The position numbers and the translations under genes were made by a program. A stretch of DNA of 64,000 bases from an uncultured Atopobiaceae bacterium. Its GTDB lineage: Bacteria > Actinomycetota > Coriobacteriia > Coriobacteriales > Atopobiaceae. Below, one piece after another: positions 60,341-64,000 of this stretch (position 1 is its first letter; every line of letters begins with the position of its first letter). A model generated the notes under the pieces. It saw nothing but the letters and a program-made list of their open reading frames with translations, did no database searches and was not told where the DNA came from. The DNA lies in contig CANQSI010000001.1 of assembly GCA_947626465.1 (NCBI GenBank), positions 1-64,000 on the forward strand. The letters are read 5' to 3'.

Positions 60341-60817
60341 ATGGCGGCGCTCGACCAAAGGACACGGCTCATCGAGGCGCTCGAGCAAGCGGCGCCTTCG
60401 AACCTCGATGTCGTGGATGTGGAGCTCGCAGGCGCGAACAAGGCCCCGCTCCTTCGCGTCTACCTCGACCACGCCGATCCCGAGGACGGGCCCATCGACC
60501 TTGGCGAACTCGCCCGGGCGAATTCCTGGGTGGACGCTGCGATCGAGGAGACGTCGCTTCTCACGGGTCCCTATACGCTCGAGGTGAGCTCTCCCGGGCT
60601 CGCGCGGCCGCTTCGTCTCGCCCGCGACTTCGCGCGCTACGTGGGCGAACGCGCGCAGGTGAAGATGGCGGGCTTCTCGGGAAGGCGTTCCTATACCGGC
60701 GAGATCGTCTCGGTGAAGGACGGCACGCTCGTGCTCGAGGTGGATGGCGAGCGTTTCGAACTCCCCATCGAGGAGATTCAAAAGGCGCAACTCCAACCGA
60801 ACTACGACGACCTCTAG
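60341..60817 (+). CDS. rimP: Ribosome maturation factor RimP
   Basis: A 158-aa protein needed for 30S subunit assembly. The N-terminal alpha/beta domain has VVDVELAGANKAPLLRVYLD (about 24-43), and the conserved EVSSPGLARPL (about 79-89) leads into a C-terminal SH3-like domain (about 95-155). ATG 60341 follows gaggggaggg. It is the first gene of the conserved rimP-nusA-infB operon, and its leader carries a promoter and an attenuator. Confidence 0.94.
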   Translation: MAALDQRTRLIEALEQAAPSNLDVVDVELAGANKAPLLRVYLDHADPEDGPIDLGELARANSWVDAAIEETSLLTGPYTLEVSSPGLARPLRLARDFARYVGERAQVKMAGFSGRRSYTGEIVSVKDGTLVLEVDGERFELPIEEIQKAQLQPNYDDL

Positions 60818-60872
60818 GTCGAAGGCACGATCCACATCACACGATGACGATCAAAGGAAGCGTGAGGAACCC

Positions 60873-62093
60873 ATGGCGTCAGAGATGATGGAAGCGTTGA
60901 TGGCCCTTTGCCAAGAGCGGGGCATCGACCAGTACTACCTCATCGACAGGCTCGAGAAGTCGCTGGCGAAAAGCTATGCCGACATCATGAACCTCGAGTA
61001 TGGGGCTGAGGTGACGATCGACAAGGCCACCGGCAACATCTACGTGTCGAAGATGGTGCCCAAGGGCGAACCCGACCCCGAGACGGGCGAGTACACGGAG
61101 TTCGACTACGAGGACGTGACGCCCGAAGACACCTCGCGCATCGCCGCCCATAACGCGAAAGCCGAGATCATGGCCATCGTGGACAGGGTGAAGAAGGAGC
61201 GCATCTACGAGGAGTTCTCCAATCGCATCGGCGACCTCATCTCCGGTGACGTCATCCAGTCCACGCTCGACTTCACGATCCTGCAGATTCGCAAGGGCGT
61301 CGAGGCGGAGCTTCCGCACTTCGACACCAGGCGCCATCCCGACGAGCGCAACGAACGCCCTCGCGGCGAGCGCTACATGACGAAGGACAAGGGCCTGAAG
61401 GCCGTCATCGTGGACGTGAAGAACCCGAACGAAGGCGAGCCCACACGTCGCTCGAGACCCTCGATCATCGTGAGCCGCACGAACCCCGATTTCGTACGCA
61501 GGCTCTTCGAGCTCGAGGTTCCCGAGGTGTACGACGGCGTGGTGGAGATTCGCTCCATCGCGCGGGAGCCCGGCGTGCGCTCGAAGGTGGCGGTGGCCTC
61601 GATCGACTCGCGCCTCGACCCCGTGGGTGCCTGCGTGGGCCCGAAGGGCTCTCGCGTGCGCTCCGTCGTCTCAGAGCTCAAGGGCGAGCGCGTGGACGTG
61701 GTGCAGTGGTCCGACGATCCCGCGCGCTGCGTGGCCGAGGCGCTCTCGCCGGCGAAGGTGAACCGCGTGCTCATCGAGGAGAAGACGCGCCATGCCACGG
61801 CGATCGTGCCAAACGACCAGCTCTCGCTTGCGATCGGCAAGGATGGCCAGAACGCGCGCCTTGCCGCGAAGCTCACGGGCTGGAAGATCGACATCAAGAA
61901 CGAGGAGCTCGCGCAGGGGCTCTTCCCCAGTTCCTTTGCCGATGAAGCGGACGACCTCCTCGACGAGGAGGGTTCCCATCGCTGCAAGTACGTGGATGAG
62001 AATGGCGTGCGCTGCCGCAACATGGCGCGCCCGGGCTCAGAGTTCTGCGGCATCCACGAAAGCGCCCAGTCCGAGACCATGGATCTCGTCTAA
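60873..62093 (+). CDS. nusA: Transcription termination/antitermination factor NusA with Cys3-His tail
   Basis: A 406-aa RNA polymerase-associated factor for pausing, termination and antitermination. N-terminal RNAP-binding domain about 1-125; S1 domain about 130-205; KH domains about 210-350, with VGPKGSRVRSVVSEL (KH1 GxxG, about 253-267) and LSLAIGKDGQNARLAAKLTG (KH2, about 315-334). As in other short NusA proteins, the E. coli C-terminal acidic repeats are absent. Instead, residues about 370-395 hold C-x9-C-x10-C-x2-H, a pattern that could bind one zinc. ATG follows gtgagg. It lies 55 bp after rimP. Confidence 0.95.
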   Translation: MASEMMEALMALCQERGIDQYYLIDRLEKSLAKSYADIMNLEYGAEVTIDKATGNIYVSKMVPKGEPDPETGEYTEFDYEDVTPEDTSRIAAHNAKAEIMAIVDRVKKERIYEEFSNRIGDLISGDVIQSTLDFTILQIRKGVEAELPHFDTRRHPDERNERPRGERYMTKDKGLKAVIVDVKNPNEGEPTRRSRPSIIVSRTNPDFVRRLFELEVPEVYDGVVEIRSIAREPGVRSKVAVASIDSRLDPVGACVGPKGSRVRSVVSELKGERVDVVQWSDDPARCVAEALSPAKVNRVLIEEKTRHATAIVPNDQLSLAIGKDGQNARLAAKLTGWKIDIKNEELAQGLFPSSFADEADDLLDEEGSHRCKYVDENGVRCRNMARPGSEFCGIHESAQSETMDLV

Positions 62094-62140
62094 CTACCCG
62101 GCTCAAGGCGACGCCCTTCCTCTCGAAAGGTAACGAATAG

Positions 62141-64000
62141 ATGGCAAATACGCCCGTCCACAAGCTCGCCAAGGATCTTGGCATGTCGAGCAAGGAGCTT
62201 CTGGGCTACCTCGCGGAAATGGGTATCCCGGCGAAGTCTCCCTCTTCGGGGCTCGTGCCCGCCTACGTGTCGATGGCCAAGAAGAAGCTCGGTCCCATCC
62301 TCAAGGCTCGCCAGGAGGAGATCCTTGCGCAGAGGAAAGCCGAGGAGGAGGAAGCCGCAAAGGCCGCCGAGGAGGAGCGCAGGCGCCGCGAGGCGGAGCG
62401 CGTCGAGGTCGAACGCCGTCGTGCCGAGGAGCGCAAGGCCGCCGAGGAGGAACGCAAGCGCCGCGAGGCGGAGAAGGCCGCCGAGGAGGAGCGCAAGCGC
62501 GCCGAGGAAGAGGCGAATCGCGTGCGCGACAACGCGCCGAAGCTCTCGCCCTCCTTCGAGGGCCTGCTCTCGCAGATCGCGCAGCAGGAAGAGGTGCTGA
62601 AGCAGCAGGCTGAGGCCTCTGTGCGCGCGAAGGATGCCGCGAGGGGCCAGGGCGCGCCGCGCCAAGCCCATGAGAAGCGTCCCGCGCCGATGCCCGAGCC
62701 CGAGCGCACGGGCGGGGATCGCCGTGGGCGCGGCGGTCGTCGTCGCAAGGGGCAGGAGAACGAGGATCGCTACGCGCGTATGGCGCGCGCGGCCGAGGAG
62801 TACAACCGCGAGCGCGTGCTCGAGGATGCGCGTGCGCAGGTGGAGGAGGCCAACCGCGCCTCCACCGGCCGGCGCAAGAAGCGCAAGGAACGCCGCCAAC
62901 AGCAGCAGGCGCAGCGTGAGGAGGAGCGCGCGATAGCCGAGGCCATTGCCAACGACCAGGACGTCTCGCAGCTCGGCACGGTGAAGGTGCCGCAGGGCTC
63001 CACCGTGGCGGAGCTCGCAGAGCTCCTCGGGGTGGACGCGTCGGATATCGTGAAGCGCCTCTTCCTCTTGGGAACGCCGCTCACGATGACGCAATCCATG
63101 ACCGACGACCTTATCGAGCTCGTGGCCGATGACCTTGGACGCGAGGTGCGCGTGATGACGAAGGAGGAGGAGAACTCCTTCACCTTCTACGACGATCCGG
63201 CGGACCTCCTGCCGCGCTCGCCGGTGGTAACCGTGATGGGCCACGTCGACCACGGCAAGACGTCGCTTCTCGACGCCATCCGCGACACCGGCGTGGTGGC
63301 CTCGGAGGCGGGTGGCATCACCCAGCACATCGGCGCCTCGCAGGTGGAAATCGACGGACGCAAGATCACCTTCGTCGACACGCCCGGCCACGAGACGTTC
63401 ACCGCGATGCGCGCACGCGGCGCGAAGGTGACGGACATCGTCATCCTCGTGGTCGCGGCGGACGACGGCGTGATGCCGCAGACCGTCGAATCGATCAACC
63501 ACGCCCGCGCCGCGAAGGTGCCCATCGTGGTGGCGGTGAACAAGATCGACCGCGATGACGCGAACCCCGATCGCGTGCGCCAAGAGCTCACGGAATACGA
63601 GGTCATCCCCGAGGAGTGGGGTGGCGAGAACATGTTCGTGAACATCTCGGCGAAGAAGAAGATCGGCATCGACGAGCTCCTCGAGACCGTCCTCCTCCAA
63701 GCCGACGTGCTCGAACTCAAGGCGAATCCGAACACCTTCGCCTCGGGCTACGTGCTCGAAGCCAAGCTCGACAGGGGCCGAGGGGCCGTGGCGACGGTTC
63801 TCGTGAACCGCGGCACGCTCCACGTGGGCGACGCCTTGGTGGCGGGCATGAGCCATGGACGCGTGCGCGCCATGCTCGACCAGCATGGCCAAAACGTCGA
63901 GAGCGCCGGCCCCTCCGACGCCGTCGAGATCCTCGGCCTCTCCTCCGTGCCTGCGGCGGGCGACGAGTTCCGCGTGTTCCAGGATGAGCGCGATGCGCGC
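62141..64000 (+). CDS. infB: Translation initiation factor IF-2 (3' end outside window)
   Basis: GTPase that places initiator fMet-tRNA on the 30S subunit. The frame is open from ATG 62141 to the last base, giving the first 620 codons; about 250-300 more are expected. Order: the N-terminal IF2_N motif VHKLAKDLGMSSKELLGYL (6-24), a charged Glu/Arg/Ala-rich linker (about 60-240) with repeated AEEERKRREAE-type units, a second IF2_N-like segment (about 280-345), and the G domain with GHVDHGKTS (about 367-375), DTPGHE (about 413-418) and NKID (about 467-470). Domain II begins near residue 535. The Shine-Dalgarno is gaaagg. Confidence 0.96.
   Translation, partial: MANTPVHKLAKDLGMSSKELLGYLAEMGIPAKSPSSGLVPAYVSMAKKKLGPILKARQEEILAQRKAEEEEAAKAAEEERRRREAERVEVERRRAEERKAAEEERKRREAEKAAEEERKRAEEEANRVRDNAPKLSPSFEGLLSQIAQQEEVLKQQAEASVRAKDAARGQGAPRQAHEKRPAPMPEPERTGGDRRGRGGRRRKGQENEDRYARMARAAEEYNRERVLEDARAQVEEANRASTGRRKKRKERRQQQQAQREEERAIAEAIANDQDVSQLGTVKVPQGSTVAELAELLGVDASDIVKRLFLLGTPLTMTQSMTDDLIELVADDLGREVRVMTKEEENSFTFYDDPADLLPRSPVVTVMGHVDHGKTSLLDAIRDTGVVASEAGGITQHIGASQVEIDGRKITFVDTPGHETFTAMRARGAKVTDIVILVVAADDGVMPQTVESINHARAAKVPIVVAVNKIDRDDANPDRVRQELTEYEVIPEEWGGENMFVNISAKKKIGIDELLETVLLQADVLELKANPNTFASGYVLEAKLDRGRGAVATVLVNRGTLHVGDALVAGMSHGRVRAMLDQHGQNVESAGPSDAVEILGLSSVPAAGDEFRVFQDERDAR

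Noticed and set aside
63980..64000. Truncated infB as a pseudogene
   Set aside because: The frame simply reaches the window end with intact G-domain motifs; the truncation is an artefact of the window.

Overview
The window is about 64 kb of gene-dense, high-GC bacterial chromosome. Most genes are housekeeping genes. The G/C-rich third codon positions, the frequent GTG/TTG starts and a Firmicutes-like gene order (rpmB<>asp23-fakA-recG-rsmD-coaD; yceD-rpmF-plsX-acpP-rnc-smc-ftsY-ffh) in a high-GC genome suggest the class Coriobacteriia (Actinomycetota; Collinsella/Olsenella/Enorma-like). This placement is inference from gene content and order; no 16S rRNA gene is present. I see no insertion sequence, prophage, CRISPR array or integrase.

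Layout. 1-0.8 kb: the 3' end of a repeat-containing, probably surface protein, then tRNA-Gln(CUG), tRNA-Glu(CUC) and a strong terminator. 0.8-3 kb (minus): a glutamate-cysteine ligase-like gene and a SpoU RNA methyltransferase. 3.1-5.9 kb: two tandem paralogous flippase-like membrane proteins. 5.9-7.4 kb (minus): gltX. 7.5-14.1 kb: metK-priA-def-fmt-rsmB, serving SAM supply, replication restart, and formylation/deformylation of initiator Met. 14.1-15.5 kb: fmdB-like, thiN and rpmB. 15.7-21.1 kb: asp23-fakA-recG-rsmD-coaD. 21.2-30.5 kb: a coiled-coil DivIVA/SepIVA-like protein, yceD, rpmF, plsX, acpP, rnc, smc, ftsY and ffh, linking lipid synthesis, ribosome assembly, chromosome segregation and SRP targeting. 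30.5-34.4 kb (minus): ftsH and an L,D-transpeptidase. 34.5-38 kb: fchA-folD-nitroreductase and azlCD. 38-43.2 kb: an Fe-dependent alcohol dehydrogenase, an APC permease with a long cytoplasmic tail, and pepC. 43.5-48.6 kb: a membrane-anchored polysaccharide deacetylase, a C45-type Ntn hydrolase and two unidentified genes. 48.9-60.2 kb: ileS-lspA-rlu-glycosyltransferase, guaB, leuS and a zinc-ribbon/PASTA protein. 60.2-64 kb: rimP-nusA-infB behind a well-formed attenuator; infB runs off the window.

Most notable observations. (i) FolD lacks the catalytic Lys and Gln of the cyclohydrolase reaction and overlaps fchA, which encodes a separate cyclohydrolase, so the C1-folate step looks split between two proteins. 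(ii) The rimP-nusA-infB leader has four alternating, mutually complementary 5-nt segments that form an antiterminator/terminator switch. (iii) A 22-bp exact inverted copy of the 3' end of tRNA-Glu flanks its terminator. (iv) NusA carries a C-terminal Cys3-His, zinc-finger-like tail. (v) The two adjacent genes at 46.7-48.6 kb match no family I know.
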